Below, piece by piece: positions 8,111-17,103 of a stretch of DNA of 40,071 nucleotides. Numbering within the stretch: position 1 is the first letter of the stretch; every line of letters starts with the position of its first letter. The notes under the pieces were generated by a model, which saw only the letters and a program-made list of their open reading frames with translations, was not told the DNA's origin and searched no databases. The translations under genes were made by a program, and so were the position numbers. This DNA comes from Bacillus sp. AFS073361 (GTDB taxonomy: Bacteria; Bacillota; Bacilli; Bacillales; Cytobacillaceae): NCBI RefSeq assembly GCF_002567005.1, contig NZ_NUZU01000030.1:123951-164021 (forward strand). The letters are read 5' to 3'.

Positions 8111-8914
8111 ATGGAGAATAGACGCAATATTTACTTTTATCACAAACGCGATTCGGACATGCTGTCAAAAGTGGCTCCGCTTGTAGAAATAGCAAATCGA
8201 TATGGATTTACAATTGTCACTGATTACCGAAACGCAAATATCATTGCTAGTGTCGGGGATGATGGAACATTTCTCCAAGCAGTTAGGAAAACTGGCTTCC
8301 GGGAGGATTGCCTTTATACGGGGATTTCAACCGAAGATAACCTGAGTATGTATTGTGATTTCCGAATTAATGATAGATCTAAAATGATTGATGCGATTGT
8401 CACCAATGAAAATGTAAAGGTGCGCCGTTATCCGTTAATTGAAGTAGAAGTTGATGGCCAAGGGACGTTTCCTTGCTTAAACGAATTCAGTATTCGCTCT
8501 TCAATCATTAAGACACTAGTAGTAGATGTCTATATTGACCAGCTTCACTTAGAAACCTTCCGCGGCGATGGACTTATTGTCGCAACACCAACGGGTAGTA
8601 CTGGCTATAATAAAGCGGTGAATGGTTCGATCGTTGATCCCCTTCTACCTTGCATGCAGGTGAGTGAAGTAGCCTCTGTTAATACCAACAATTATCGAAC
8701 GCTAGGTTCCTCCTTTATTGTTGGCAGTGAAAGAACCCTTACGCTTAAAGTAATCTCTGAAGGTAATGACCATCCAACAATGGGTATGGATAATGAAGCA
8801 TTAAGCATCCGTCACGTAGAGAAAATCAGTATAAAAATAAGTGATAAAAAGTTAAAAACTCTTAAACTAAAAGACAATTCCTTTTGGCAAAAAGTGAAGC
8901 GGTCTTTCCTTTAA
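8111..8914 (+). CDS. ytdI: NAD kinase (second paralogue)
   Basis: Phosphorylates NAD to NADP. 267 aa. The family motif GDDGT is at 49-53, the NE motif in LNEFSIR (about 124-130) and the TPTGSTGYN loop near 158-166. The length and position beside sppA match B. subtilis YtdI (NadK2/PpnKB); the main NadK paralogue would be elsewhere. The ATG follows GGGAGGT. Followed by a bidirectional terminator shared with rarD. Confidence 0.95.
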   Translation: MENRRNIYFYHKRDSDMLSKVAPLVEIANRYGFTIVTDYRNANIIASVGDDGTFLQAVRKTGFREDCLYTGISTEDNLSMYCDFRINDRSKMIDAIVTNENVKVRRYPLIEVEVDGQGTFPCLNEFSIRSSIIKTLVVDVYIDQLHLETFRGDGLIVATPTGSTGYNKAVNGSIVDPLLPCMQVSEVASVNTNNYRTLGSSFIVGSERTLTLKVISEGNDHPTMGMDNEALSIRHVEKISIKISDKKLKTLKLKDNSFWQKVKRSFL

Positions 8915-8934
8915 AAACAGCATTTACTCACAAA

Positions 8935-8966
8935 AAAACCTTATCCAAGAAAGCGGATAAGGTTTT
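8935..8966. terminator. Bidirectional terminator between ytdI and rarD
   Basis: AAAACCTTATCC (8935-8946) and GGATAAGGTTTT (8955-8966), perfect 12-bp stem, eight-base loop, A- and T-rich flanks. Confidence 0.92.
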
Positions 8967-8969
8967 TCT

Positions 8970-9902
8970 TTATATGCTAGTGCCCTTTTCTTTTCGCAAA
9001 TGGAACCATTGTGCAGAAAATAGCTTTGTTTTTGATAAAGAATAAATCGTTAATGCGGACCATATGAACATAAAGGATAATAGCTGTATTTTTGAAAAAT
9101 GTTCATGGTAAACAAATACGCCTAAAAGTAAGGTTAATGTTGGTGCAATATATTGTAGAAAACCTAATAATGATAAAGGGATCTTTTGTGCGCCTTTTGC
9201 AAAAAACAGGAGCGGTACTGCGGTTGCTATCCCTGCACCTATTAATAAAAGGTCGGTTTGTATCCCTTCCTTTAAAAAATCATTAGACCCATTAAGAAAT
9301 AAGAAGCCTATATAAATCACAGCAATTGGTGTAATCACTAGAGTTTCTAAGGTTAACCCTACTTCAGAATCCACATTGATTAACTTTTTGGCTAATCCAT
9401 ATAATCCAAAGGAAAGGGCTAATACAATCGCAATCCATGGAAACTGCCCATGGGAAATAGAAATGATTAATACACCAATGGCTGCTAGGATAAATGAGAC
9501 GTATTGATAAACCGTCAATTTTTCTTTTAGCACAATCATCCCTAATAAAATACTAATTAATGGATTGATGTAATATCCAAGGCTTGCTTCAATCATATGA
9601 CCGCTGTTAACCGCCCAAATATAAATGAACCAGTTCACACTGATTAACAGGGAGGCAATCGTCAATGCAGCCATTTGTTTTTTATTTTTCGCAAACCCTT
9701 TAATGGTTTGAAGAAAAAGTCCCCATTTGTTGGTTAGGAGAAGAATGACGACCATAAAAATAAACGACCAAACAACACGACTGGCTAAAATTTCTTTAGC
9801 ATTAACATGGTCTAAAAGCTTCCAATAGATTGGTAATAATCCCCAAAGTAAATAAGAAAATCCGGCATGTATTACTCCTTTTTGTGTTTCTGTCTTATTC
9901 AT
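8970..9902 (-). CDS. rarD: EamA family transporter, RarD-like
   Basis: 310-aa integral membrane protein with about ten hydrophobic segments in two EamA-type halves. The opening GFSYLLWGLLPIYWKLL and VNWFIYIWAVNSGHMIEASLGYYINPL are characteristic of the RarD branch of the drug/metabolite transporters. Substrate unknown. Not part of the usual B. subtilis order here, so probably an insertion relative to that species. The promoter region contains nested inverted repeats (9914-9974). Its end overlaps the region of the terminator shared with ytdI. Confidence 0.88.
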   Translation of the reverse strand: MNKTETQKGVIHAGFSYLLWGLLPIYWKLLDHVNAKEILASRVVWSFIFMVVILLLTNKWGLFLQTIKGFAKNKKQMAALTIASLLISVNWFIYIWAVNSGHMIEASLGYYINPLISILLGMIVLKEKLTVYQYVSFILAAIGVLIISISHGQFPWIAIVLALSFGLYGLAKKLINVDSEVGLTLETLVITPIAVIYIGFLFLNGSNDFLKEGIQTDLLLIGAGIATAVPLLFFAKGAQKIPLSLLGFLQYIAPTLTLLLGVFVYHEHFSKIQLLSFMFIWSALTIYSLSKTKLFSAQWFHLRKEKGTSI

Positions 9903-9913
9903 ATGTGTACGAG

Positions 9914-9974
9914 CCCCTATTCTTTCTAGTTTCGAAATAATTTCTATTATAACGCGAAACTTCGTAAATAGGGG
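9914..9974. promoter_or_regulatory. Nested inverted repeats around the rarD -10 box
   Basis: CCCCTATT (9914-9921) is inverted as AATAGGGG (9967-9974), and inside it GTTTCG (9929-9934) is inverted as CGAAAC (9955-9960). A TATAAT box on the minus strand (9946-9951) lies between the arms. Candidate operator; no known regulator fits. Confidence 0.45.
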
Positions 9975-9996
9975 AAATTTTTACTTTAAAGAAAAA

Positions 9997-10018
9997 AGCA
10001 GACGAAATTCCGCCTGCT
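9997..10018 (-). terminator. Terminator of ytcI
   Basis: Arms AGCAGACG and CGCCTGCT (9997-10004, 10011-10018) with one G-T pair, followed on the minus strand by TTTTTT. Confidence 0.82.
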
Positions 10019-10034
10019 CGCTCTCCAACAAACT

Positions 10035-11621
10035 TTATGCTTGTTTCGCTCCCTCAAGTTCTTTTTTCCGAAGTTCAATCCGGCGAATTTTCCCAGAGGT
10101 TGTTTTTGGTAGTTCTGTGATATATTCAATTTTCCTTGGATACTTATATGGCGCTGTAAGCGTTTTTACATGCTCTTGTAATGTTTTTGTTAATTCAGGG
10201 TCGGAGGAATCAACATCTTCTTTTAAGACAACAAATGCTTTGACAATAAAGCCGCGAATCTCATCGGGACTTGCCACGACTGCACATTCCTTTACAAATG
10301 GATGTTTAACAAGTGCATCTTCCACTTCAAATGGTCCAATCGTATAGCCAGAGCTGATAATAATATCATCCCCACGTCCTTCAAACCAAAAATAGCCTTC
10401 TTCGTCCATTTTTGCTTTATCACCGGTTACATAATAATCACCCCGGAACTGCATTGCTGTTCTTTCCGGGTCTTTATAATAGTTTTTAAATAAGGCTGGC
10501 GTTTCTACATGGACAGCGATATCACCCACTTCACCGACTGCACACACCATGCCCTCTTCGTTTATGATTTCAACTCTGTTCCCAGGCGTAGGCTTGCCCA
10601 TGGAACCAGATTTCAATTCCATTCCTTTGGTAACGCCTACAAGCAAAGTATTCTCTGTTTGTCCATAACCGTCACGGACATCAATATTAAAATGTTTTCT
10701 AAACGTGTCAATTACTTCTCGATTTAATGGTTCCCCTGCCGAGACAGCACTATGAAGATTTGGTAATTGGTAATCAGCTAAGTTATCAACCTTCGCCATT
10801 AGTCGATATTCCGTTGGTGTACAGCAAAGGACATTTACATCATATTTTTGGAGGAGACTTAAATATTTTTTCGGTTCAAATTTTCCACTGTAAACTAAGC
10901 CAGTACCACCGGAGCCAAGAACGGATAAGAAAGGACTCCAAATCCATTTTTGCCATCCTGGGCCAGCAGTTGCCCAAACTGTGTCACCATCTTCAATACA
11001 AAGCCACTGTGGTGCAGCTGTTTTTAAATGTGCATAAGCCCAGCCATGTGTATGGACCACACCTTTAGGATTTCCAGTTGTTCCAGATGTATAGGATAAA
11101 AAGGCCATATCTTCTCTAAGGGTGTCTGCTTGTTCAAAGGATTCGGAAGCAGTTGCCATCTCAGTGTCCAAGTCAATCCAGTCCGGTTCAGTTCCACCAA
11201 TCGTAAATCTGAGCAATGGCTGGGTTTTGTTGATATTTTCAAATTGATCCGTGTATGGATAATGACTTATTACACCCTTTACATCACCGTGTGTTATCCG
11301 ATATTGCAAATCCTTTTCCTTTAACATTTCCGAACTTGGAATAACGACCAATCCCGCTTTTAAAGCAGCCAAATAAACGACATATGCTTCAATGAGACGC
11401 GGTACGATGACAAGGACTACATCTCCCTTATTTAAGCCATTCCTAGCGAACACATTTGCCGCTTGATTCACTTTCCTCATTAATTGTTCATATGTAACTT
11501 GCTGGGTGTCTCCTGCTTCATTCTCCCACTTTAAGGCGACTCTGTTTGGATCCTGCGCAAACCGCTCCATTTCTGAGACTAGATTATACTTTTCCGGTGC
11601 AATCAAATCTTCCCGCTTCAT
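10035..11621 (-). CDS. ytcI: Acyl-CoA synthetase, AcsA-related (YtcI)
   Basis: AMP-forming acyl-CoA ligase of 528 aa. Motifs in order: P-loop-like YTSGTTGNPKGVVH (about 172-185), DGYGQTEN (about 317-324), the adenylate-binding YVTGDKAKMDEEG and FEGRGDDIIISSGY, and the C-terminal TTSGKIRR with the catalytic Lys511. The acyl substrate is not evident; the protein is related to, but shorter than, AcsA. Position before sspA matches B. subtilis ytcI. The Lys511 motif is the type that acetyltransferases such as AcuA modify in AcsA. ATG preceded by GGGGGAG. Monocistronic. Confidence 0.88.
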   Translation of the reverse strand: MKREDLIAPEKYNLVSEMERFAQDPNRVALKWENEAGDTQQVTYEQLMRKVNQAANVFARNGLNKGDVVLVIVPRLIEAYVVYLAALKAGLVVIPSSEMLKEKDLQYRITHGDVKGVISHYPYTDQFENINKTQPLLRFTIGGTEPDWIDLDTEMATASESFEQADTLREDMAFLSYTSGTTGNPKGVVHTHGWAYAHLKTAAPQWLCIEDGDTVWATAGPGWQKWIWSPFLSVLGSGGTGLVYSGKFEPKKYLSLLQKYDVNVLCCTPTEYRLMAKVDNLADYQLPNLHSAVSAGEPLNREVIDTFRKHFNIDVRDGYGQTENTLLVGVTKGMELKSGSMGKPTPGNRVEIINEEGMVCAVGEVGDIAVHVETPALFKNYYKDPERTAMQFRGDYYVTGDKAKMDEEGYFWFEGRGDDIIISSGYTIGPFEVEDALVKHPFVKECAVVASPDEIRGFIVKAFVVLKEDVDSSDPELTKTLQEHVKTLTAPYKYPRKIEYITELPKTTSGKIRRIELRKKELEGAKQA

Positions 11622-11737
11622 GCTTCTCCCCCTAACAATATGTTATTTTTATCCCACAATATTAATTATACAAAATTATTAGATAATTTTGTATTATTAT
11701 TCAGATACAATTATTTTTTACTATCTGGACTATAAAA

Positions 11738-11767
11738 AGAGAGCGTGGGGAAACCCCCACGCTCTCT
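11738..11767 (-). terminator. Terminator of sspA
   Basis: A perfect 13-bp GC-rich stem, AGAGAGCGTGGGG with CCCCACGCTCTCT (11738-11750, 11755-11767), four-base loop, T run on the minus strand. Confidence 0.93.
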
Positions 11768-11790
11768 GTAGCCATCGTATTAATTTTTTA

Positions 11791-11997
11791 TTAACGAGAG
11801 AATCCGCCGCCTAATTGTGATTCAGCCATTGCTACTAGACGCTTTGTGATTTCACCACCAACAGATCCGTTAGCGCGTGAAGTAGTGTCAGCTCCAAGAT
11901 TTACACCAAATTCAGAAGCAATTTCATATTTCATTTGGCTTAGAGCTTGTTCAACACCAGGAACCAATAATTGATTTGAGTTGTTGTTGTTTGCCAT
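11791..11997 (-). CDS. sspA: Alpha/beta-type small acid-soluble spore protein
   Basis: 68-aa DNA-binding protein that coats and protects forespore DNA. The family pattern is complete: [10 protein letters not shown] (24-33) holds the site cut by the germination protease GPR (after Glu), then [22 protein letters not shown]. The N-terminus is Asn-rich as usual. A very strong ribosome site (AAGGAGGTGAT) precedes the ATG and a sigma-G-like promoter lies just upstream, so it is expected to be made only in the forespore. Monocistronic, with its own terminator. Called sspA because of its place beside thiI; other paralogues would be elsewhere. Confidence 0.96.
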   Translation of the reverse strand: MANNNNSNQLLVPGVEQALSQMKYEIASEFGVNLGADTTSRANGSVGGEITKRLVAMAESQLGGGFSR

Positions 11998-12020
11998 GTG
12001 ATATCACCTCCTTGTGAGTA

Positions 12021-12050
12021 TAGAATGTGTAGAACTTAAGAACTTCATTC
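12021..12050 (-). promoter_or_regulatory. Sigma-G-like promoter of sspA
   Basis: On the minus strand CATTCTA (12021-12027) matches the sigma-G -10 pattern CATNNTA and GAATGA (12045-12050) resembles the -35 GNATR core, with a 17-base spacer. The -10 is about 25 bases from the start codon. Confidence 0.6.
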
Positions 12051-12097
12051 TATCTTACAATTGGTAATTGTTCACAAATTGTTCGAATTTTACCTTC

Positions 12098-13303
12098 TTA
12101 AAATAATTCGCTAAATTCTGAGTGCTGTTTTTGATCCGGTTTGACGACAATTGTCTCTGTCCCCTGTACTGCTTCATGGATCAAGGGTTCAAAATCAAAA
12201 AAACTTTCAAAATGCTGAACCTTTTCTCTTTTTGGCTTTGTTTTCGGTGAGGAAGGTACAAAGATGGTACAGCAATCTTCAAAAGGCCTGTTTGAGATTT
12301 CAAGTGTATCAATTTCTTGCGCAATTTTTATAATATCTGTTTTGTCCATTGTAATCAATGGCCGCAAAATAGGCGTATTGGTTACTTCATTGATTGCAAA
12401 CATACTTTCTAATGTCTGGCTCGCCACTTGACCTAGGCTTTCACCGGTAATAATCGCCAAACCTTCGTGTTTTTTTCGAATTTCATCTGTAATTCGCAGC
12501 ATCATTCTTCTTGTGGATGTCATCGAGTAATTTTCTGGTATTTGTTCACGAATGGTTTGCTGAATATTTGTAAACGGGACAATATGCAATTTCAGTGAGC
12601 CATATATTTCAGCTAGTTTTTTTGAAAGATCAATGACCTTTTCTTTTGCCCTTTCACTCGTAAATGGAGGACTGAAGAAATGGACTGCTTCGACTTCTAC
12701 TCCTCTTTTCATTGCCATATACGCTGCAACTGGGCTGTCAATCCCACCTGAAAGCATGAGCATAGCTTTACCGCTTGACCCAATGGGAAGCCCGCCAGCA
12801 CCTTGGATGGTTTGACATGATAGATAAATGGCTTCTTTTCTGACTTCAATTCGTAAATTAATATCAGGATTTTTCACATTCACTTTCAACCCTGGGATAT
12901 TCTGCAATAAATAGCCGCCGATGGTATGATTGATTCCATCAGTATCCAACTCAAACGATTTATCCGATCTTTTAGGTGTTATCTTGAAGGTTTGTCCATC
13001 CCTATAAAGAGAGCGAACTAATTCTAGCGAGCTCTGCTTTAATTCCTCCAACCCTCTTTCTACCTTAATCGCAGGGCTAAAGGACTGGATTCCAAAAATA
13101 TTCTCTAATTTATCAATAACTTCTTCGCAAGCTTCACCATTTAATAAGACATACATCCGGTCACGGCCTGCTTCCACTTTCACGTTCGGAAAAGGAGCAA
13201 GCGCGATTCTTACACTTTTTTTTAACTTATCAACAAATTTATTACGATTTCTGCCTTTTGTTGAGATTTCACCATAGCGTATTAGTATTCGTTCGTATTC
13301 CAT
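12098..13303 (-). CDS. thiI: tRNA 4-thiouridine synthetase ThiI
   Basis: Makes 4-thiouridine at tRNA position 8. 401 aa. An N-terminal ferredoxin-like plus THUMP domain (about 1-165) is followed by the PP-loop ATPase domain with SGGIDS at 185-190. It lacks the C-terminal rhodanese domain of E. coli ThiI, as is normal for Bacillus, so the sulfur must be passed on by a partner desulfurase. That partner is the gene immediately upstream: the thiI ATG begins right after the nifZ stop. In B. subtilis NifZ is the dedicated sulfur donor for ThiI. Confidence 0.97.
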   Translation of the reverse strand: MEYERILIRYGEISTKGRNRNKFVDKLKKSVRIALAPFPNVKVEAGRDRMYVLLNGEACEEVIDKLENIFGIQSFSPAIKVERGLEELKQSSLELVRSLYRDGQTFKITPKRSDKSFELDTDGINHTIGGYLLQNIPGLKVNVKNPDINLRIEVRKEAIYLSCQTIQGAGGLPIGSSGKAMLMLSGGIDSPVAAYMAMKRGVEVEAVHFFSPPFTSERAKEKVIDLSKKLAEIYGSLKLHIVPFTNIQQTIREQIPENYSMTSTRRMMLRITDEIRKKHEGLAIITGESLGQVASQTLESMFAINEVTNTPILRPLITMDKTDIIKIAQEIDTLEISNRPFEDCCTIFVPSSPKTKPKREKVQHFESFFDFEPLIHEAVQGTETIVVKPDQKQHSEFSELF

Positions 13304-14446
13304 TTATTTCATTACCTTCCTTAATTGGTCTGCAGATTCTTTGAAGCCTTCTAAAGCCGTAATTGCTTCTTCTATACTATTTTCAAAGGAAAGACTTATT
13401 CTGACGGCACTTTCCGCTAACGTCTCAGGAACACCCATTTCTAGAAGCGTCTTACTAGGCGATTTTTTCTTTGAGGAACATGCACTTGTTGTTGAAACAT
13501 AGATGCCTTTCTGCTCAAGCGAGTGGATAAATACCTCCGACTTAATTCCTTTTAGTGAAAAATTTATGATATGCGGGGCTGCATGTTCATGTGGCGTATG
13601 AATTTGAACATCTTCTATTTCAGTTAATCCATTCCTGAGCATGCTTTGAATCTTCTTCATTCTTACTAACCCGGTTTCCGCTTTCGTTAAGGTCATCCTA
13701 AGTGCTTTGGCCATCGCAACTGCACCTGCCACATTTTCAGTACCACTGCGAAGTTTCCGTTCCTGATTCCCCCCAGAAAATAATGGAGCGAGTCTTGTAC
13801 CTTCACGAATATAAAGGGCACCAGTCCCCTTTAAACCATGAAATTTATGGCCGGATATCGAGCAGAAATCCACCCTGCCTTCCTTTAGTAAAAGAGGAAT
13901 TTTCCCTATACTTTGAACAGCATCCACATGGAATAAAATCGTCGGATATTTTTTTAATAGGTCACCAATTTCTTCTATCGGCTGAACCGTTCCCACTTCA
14001 TTATTCACATGCATAATCGAAATTAAAATAGTATCTTTCCTAATCGCGCTTTCAAGGTCAGCGACACTAATCCTTCCATACCGGTCCACAGGCAGGTAGG
14101 TAATCTCAAAACCCTCCTGTTCAAGCTGTTCCATCGCAGATCGTACGGATGGATGCTCTACACTTGATGTAATCAAGTGGCGTCCTTTATTTTTATGCAA
14201 TAATGCAGTCCCTTTAATTGCTAAATTATTTCCTTCAGTGCCTCCAGAGGTAAAATAAATCTCGGAGGGCTTCACCTTTAGGAGCTTGCTCACTTGTTCT
14301 CGTGCCTGGGATAACAACTTTTCTGCTTGTGCACCCATATTGTGTAGTGAGGACGGGTTCCCATAATATTCACTCGATACTGTAACAAAAGAATCTAACA
14401 CTTCTTTAAACGGTTTAGTCGTTGCACTATTATCTAAATAAATCAT
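13304..14446 (-). CDS. nifZ: Cysteine desulfurase NifZ (partner of ThiI)
   Basis: PLP-dependent NifS/IscS-type desulfurase of 380 aa that takes sulfur from cysteine as a protein persulfide. The PLP lysine is Lys201 in SISGHKFHGLKG and the persulfide cysteine is Cys323 in TSACSSK. The start at 14446 follows GGAGGAG; a longer frame would add 26 hydrophobic residues with no ribosome site and is very likely not translated. No Fe-S scaffold (iscU/sufU) is adjacent; the direct contact with thiI suggests a role in tRNA thiolation rather than general Fe-S assembly. Confidence 0.95.
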   Translation of the reverse strand: MIYLDNSATTKPFKEVLDSFVTVSSEYYGNPSSLHNMGAQAEKLLSQAREQVSKLLKVKPSEIYFTSGGTEGNNLAIKGTALLHKNKGRHLITSSVEHPSVRSAMEQLEQEGFEITYLPVDRYGRISVADLESAIRKDTILISIMHVNNEVGTVQPIEEIGDLLKKYPTILFHVDAVQSIGKIPLLLKEGRVDFCSISGHKFHGLKGTGALYIREGTRLAPLFSGGNQERKLRSGTENVAGAVAMAKALRMTLTKAETGLVRMKKIQSMLRNGLTEIEDVQIHTPHEHAAPHIINFSLKGIKSEVFIHSLEQKGIYVSTTSACSSKKKSPSKTLLEMGVPETLAESAVRISLSFENSIEEAITALEGFKESADQLRKVMK

Positions 14447-14524
14447 TTTTTCTCCTCCGAACTTCCGAACCAGTACACTTACAAAAATAAATCTTATCAT
14501 AAAGATAAATAAAAGGAAAAACAA

Positions 14525-14561
14525 AAAACCGATTCAGCCAAAGAGTGCACTGATCGGTTTT
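14525..14561 (-). terminator. Terminator of ezrA
   Basis: AAAACCGAT (14525-14533) pairs with ATCGGTTTT (14553-14561), 19-base loop, T-rich tail on the minus strand, just after the ezrA stop. Confidence 0.78.
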
Positions 14562-14567
14562 AATTAT

Positions 14568-16256
14568 TTACTCACTGACAAATGAAGCTTTTATTTTTTT
14601 CAAAGCATCGGGATCAATAACGTCCAGTGTTGCTGCCGCTCGTTCAAGAGCCTGTTGGTAATCATAATGTCTAAACGCAATTTCTGCTTCCTTTAAGCCT
14701 TTAGCTACTGCTGGGTACTGAGTTTTATATCGATTCCCATATTGAATAGCTTTTTCTGCAAGCATCACATTTTCTAATAGCTCAATCGTTGAATTAGTAA
14801 GTTTATCCACTGTTAAAACAGCAATTTCTAAATACTGATTTAATGCGGAAATGTTAAGCGGTTTTTCTTCAAGTTGGTATTTCACATTTTGAATACTCTC
14901 ATTTGTATCCTCAAACAAATACTTATAATCCTCTGGTAAGCCTGGCACATTGCCCTTCGTCACGAGACGAACGGTCTCCCCCACTTTTTTAGTAAGTTCT
15001 TTAAGTGTCTCTCTTGCTTCAAATTCATCTTTCCTAAGGGCTTGGAGTTTTAAAGCAAAATCTTGCTGTCCCTCACGGATAATATCCAGCTGTTCTTTAA
15101 TCTGAGCCAACTCTTCGCTTATGACACTTTGTGCTATTTCGTTTAATTTTACTTTTTCTATTAGGATTTCAAAATGTTTATAGACACTAGAAAGTTCCTT
15201 TTCCAGATGACGCTGTGTTTCAAAATCACTATCGGACAACTGGTAACTTTCTTGAACATGAAGGAGTTCACTTGAAAGATGACTATTTTCCTCATAGGCA
15301 GAAAGGAGGAGATCACTCGCAATTTGTTCATTTTTTAACACAAAATGCTTAGCATGAACTTCTTTTTCCAATTGATCGAATAGGATATCGATTCTTTCCT
15401 TTATTTCTGCTATACCTTCCACTGCCTCATCAATCTTCGTCGCTTCGATGAGTACTAAATTCTCAGACAGCTTTTCCTCTAAGCGTTTTAGCTCTTCATC
15501 CACGTTGATATGTTCTAAGTAATATTCTTGGCCAGACATTTCACGGTACCCTTCAAGAATATCGGATAGCTGATTCGGAAGAAGCGATTGACATTCAATT
15601 AATAGCTGCGGGATTAATTCCATATCTTTTTTTATCGTCCCCAGCTGACTTTGAATAGACAAAACTACTTCACGGGCTTCAAGATAATTACCTTGTTCCG
15701 TTTTTTCATCAAATTCCTGAAACTTTTGTGACACGCCATTAAGTTGTTCTTCTAAAGACTTTTCTGAATTGCCAAAACTGTGGCGGTGGGCAAGCAGCAT
15801 TTTCTTAGATTCCCGATACTGATCTTTTAATCCCTCGATTTCAACACGGTTCTTTTCCTCGCTGCCAACCAATTCATGTAACTCTTCTAAAATACTTTTT
15901 ATCTGATCCTCTGTTTCTTGTAACTTCCCTGCGATGGCTAGTTGGACACCTTTAGCTTTATTAAAACGATACTTATCTATGTACTCTTCTGCATCGAAAA
16001 GCATTTCTTCTAATTTAGGAAGTTGCACCGTAACAACCTCGTCCCACTGATTTCGCCAACGTTCGAAAAGCTCTTCCGTTTGCCCTGTCATATTAAGCAG
16101 CTTAACCTTTGACATTTCATCCAGTACTGGACGATTCATTAAATCGATTTTCCAAGCTTCCAATCGATCCATTTCCTTAAAGTACTTTTTCTTAATTAGA
16201 TACCCTACTACGATTAAGGCCAGTATTAGGATAAAAAATCCAATGAAAAATTTCAC
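14568..16256 (-). CDS. ezrA: Septation ring formation regulator EzrA
   Basis: Membrane-anchored regulator of FtsZ ring formation; it stops extra Z rings at the poles and takes part in septum assembly. One N-terminal membrane helix is followed by spectrin-like coiled-coil repeats rich in Glu, Leu and Gln for the rest of the protein. I place the start at the GTG at 16254-16256, preceded by AGGGGGC; this gives MKFFIGFF... and 562 residues, the length and N-terminus of the B. subtilis protein. The longer frame from the ATG at 16292 adds 12 residues and lacks a ribosome site. The C-terminal NRYKTQYP... segment carries the conserved QNR-type patch (YGNRY). In B. subtilis braB lies between nifZ and ezrA; it is absent here. 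Confidence 0.95.
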   Translation of the reverse strand: MKFFIGFFILILALIVVGYLIKKKYFKEMDRLEAWKIDLMNRPVLDEMSKVKLLNMTGQTEELFERWRNQWDEVVTVQLPKLEEMLFDAEEYIDKYRFNKAKGVQLAIAGKLQETEDQIKSILEELHELVGSEEKNRVEIEGLKDQYRESKKMLLAHRHSFGNSEKSLEEQLNGVSQKFQEFDEKTEQGNYLEAREVVLSIQSQLGTIKKDMELIPQLLIECQSLLPNQLSDILEGYREMSGQEYYLEHINVDEELKRLEEKLSENLVLIEATKIDEAVEGIAEIKERIDILFDQLEKEVHAKHFVLKNEQIASDLLLSAYEENSHLSSELLHVQESYQLSDSDFETQRHLEKELSSVYKHFEILIEKVKLNEIAQSVISEELAQIKEQLDIIREGQQDFALKLQALRKDEFEARETLKELTKKVGETVRLVTKGNVPGLPEDYKYLFEDTNESIQNVKYQLEEKPLNISALNQYLEIAVLTVDKLTNSTIELLENVMLAEKAIQYGNRYKTQYPAVAKGLKEAEIAFRHYDYQQALERAAATLDVIDPDALKKIKASFVSE

Positions 16257-16410
16257 AAGTAAGCCCCCTATTTCCAAAAACATTCTTTCCAAATGCAGTT
16301 ATCGTACATCTATTTTAAATGAATCTAATAATGTTCTGTTCAATGCTATTATGATACCATGTAAACGACATTTTTTGACTATTAATTTCATTTTTTTTGT
16401 AAAATAAAAA

Positions 16411-16433
16411 AAAATAGCGATTGCCGCTATTTT
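16411..16433 (-). terminator. Terminator of refZ
   Basis: AAAATAGCG and CGCTATTTT (16411-16419, 16425-16433), perfect 9-bp stem followed by a long T run on the minus strand; overlaps the refZ stop codon. Confidence 0.88.
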
Positions 16434-17059
16434 ACGACTGCCCCTAATTTCCTTGGCACATCCGAACATAATGTTTTATCAATCCATAAATTTATATCTT
16501 TTAAATATTTCTGTTCAAAAAATGGTTCATTAGGAAAAACATATAACACTTCCCTCATATAATGGGTGTTCATAAATGGCATCATAAGTAATCCTTTTAA
16601 TTGAATAATTAAATAGGGAATCGAATGAGGTCGAAACTCATTCCATTCAAAACCTCTCTCAAAGATTAATTGAAAATAGTATTTTTCTTTAAGTAAATAA
16701 GTAGACATGATTTCTCTTACTATTTGTGAGTCCATCGACATTTCTCGGTAAACCAAACTAGCCAATTTACTATTTTCACATTGATAGTGTAATAAATCCG
16801 CGACAATTCGTTTTAAACATTCCTTTGCTCCCCTTTCAATGGATGCATAGGCTTCTTCCATCTTACTAATATATTGTTCAAAAAAATGCGTAAAGCAATA
16901 TTCTAATAGACCTGGTTTGTTTTCAAAATGGTAGGCAATGGTTGCCGTATTTACGTTAGCAAGACGGGCGATATCCCTTATGGACGTTCCTGTATAACCA
17001 TTGGACGTGAACAATGTGATAGCAGCCTTTACTATTGCTTCTTTAGCATTTTTCTTCAT
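16427..17059 (-). CDS. refZ: TetR-family cell division regulator RefZ (YttP)
   Basis: 210-aa TetR-like protein. The N-terminal helix-turn-helix is at about 25-46 (TSIRDIARLANVNTATIAYHF). The C-terminal region matches B. subtilis RefZ closely by eye (LVYREMSMDSQIVREIMSTYLLKEKY and QLKGLLMMPF). RefZ binds sites near oriC and affects FtsZ ring placement and chromosome capture early in sporulation. Sigma-H-like promoter elements and an 0A-box-like sequence lie just upstream (17104-17149), which agrees with the known Spo0A/sigma-H control in B. subtilis. Divergent from ytsP. Confidence 0.92.
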   Translation of the reverse strand: MKKNAKEAIVKAAITLFTSNGYTGTSIRDIARLANVNTATIAYHFENKPGLLEYCFTHFFEQYISKMEEAYASIERGAKECLKRIVADLLHYQCENSKLASLVYREMSMDSQIVREIMSTYLLKEKYYFQLIFERGFEWNEFRPHSIPYLIIQLKGLLMMPFMNTHYMREVLYVFPNEPFFEQKYLKDINLWIDKTLCSDVPRKLGAVVK

Positions 17060-17103
17060 AATAGTGGCCCCTTTCTGGAATACCCGATAATCCCCTTACT
17101 TAA

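Noticed and set aside
14447..14524. Hydrophobic N-terminal extension of NifZ, which would suggest a membrane protein
   Set aside because: No ribosome site upstream; GGAGGAG stands before the internal ATG at 14446.
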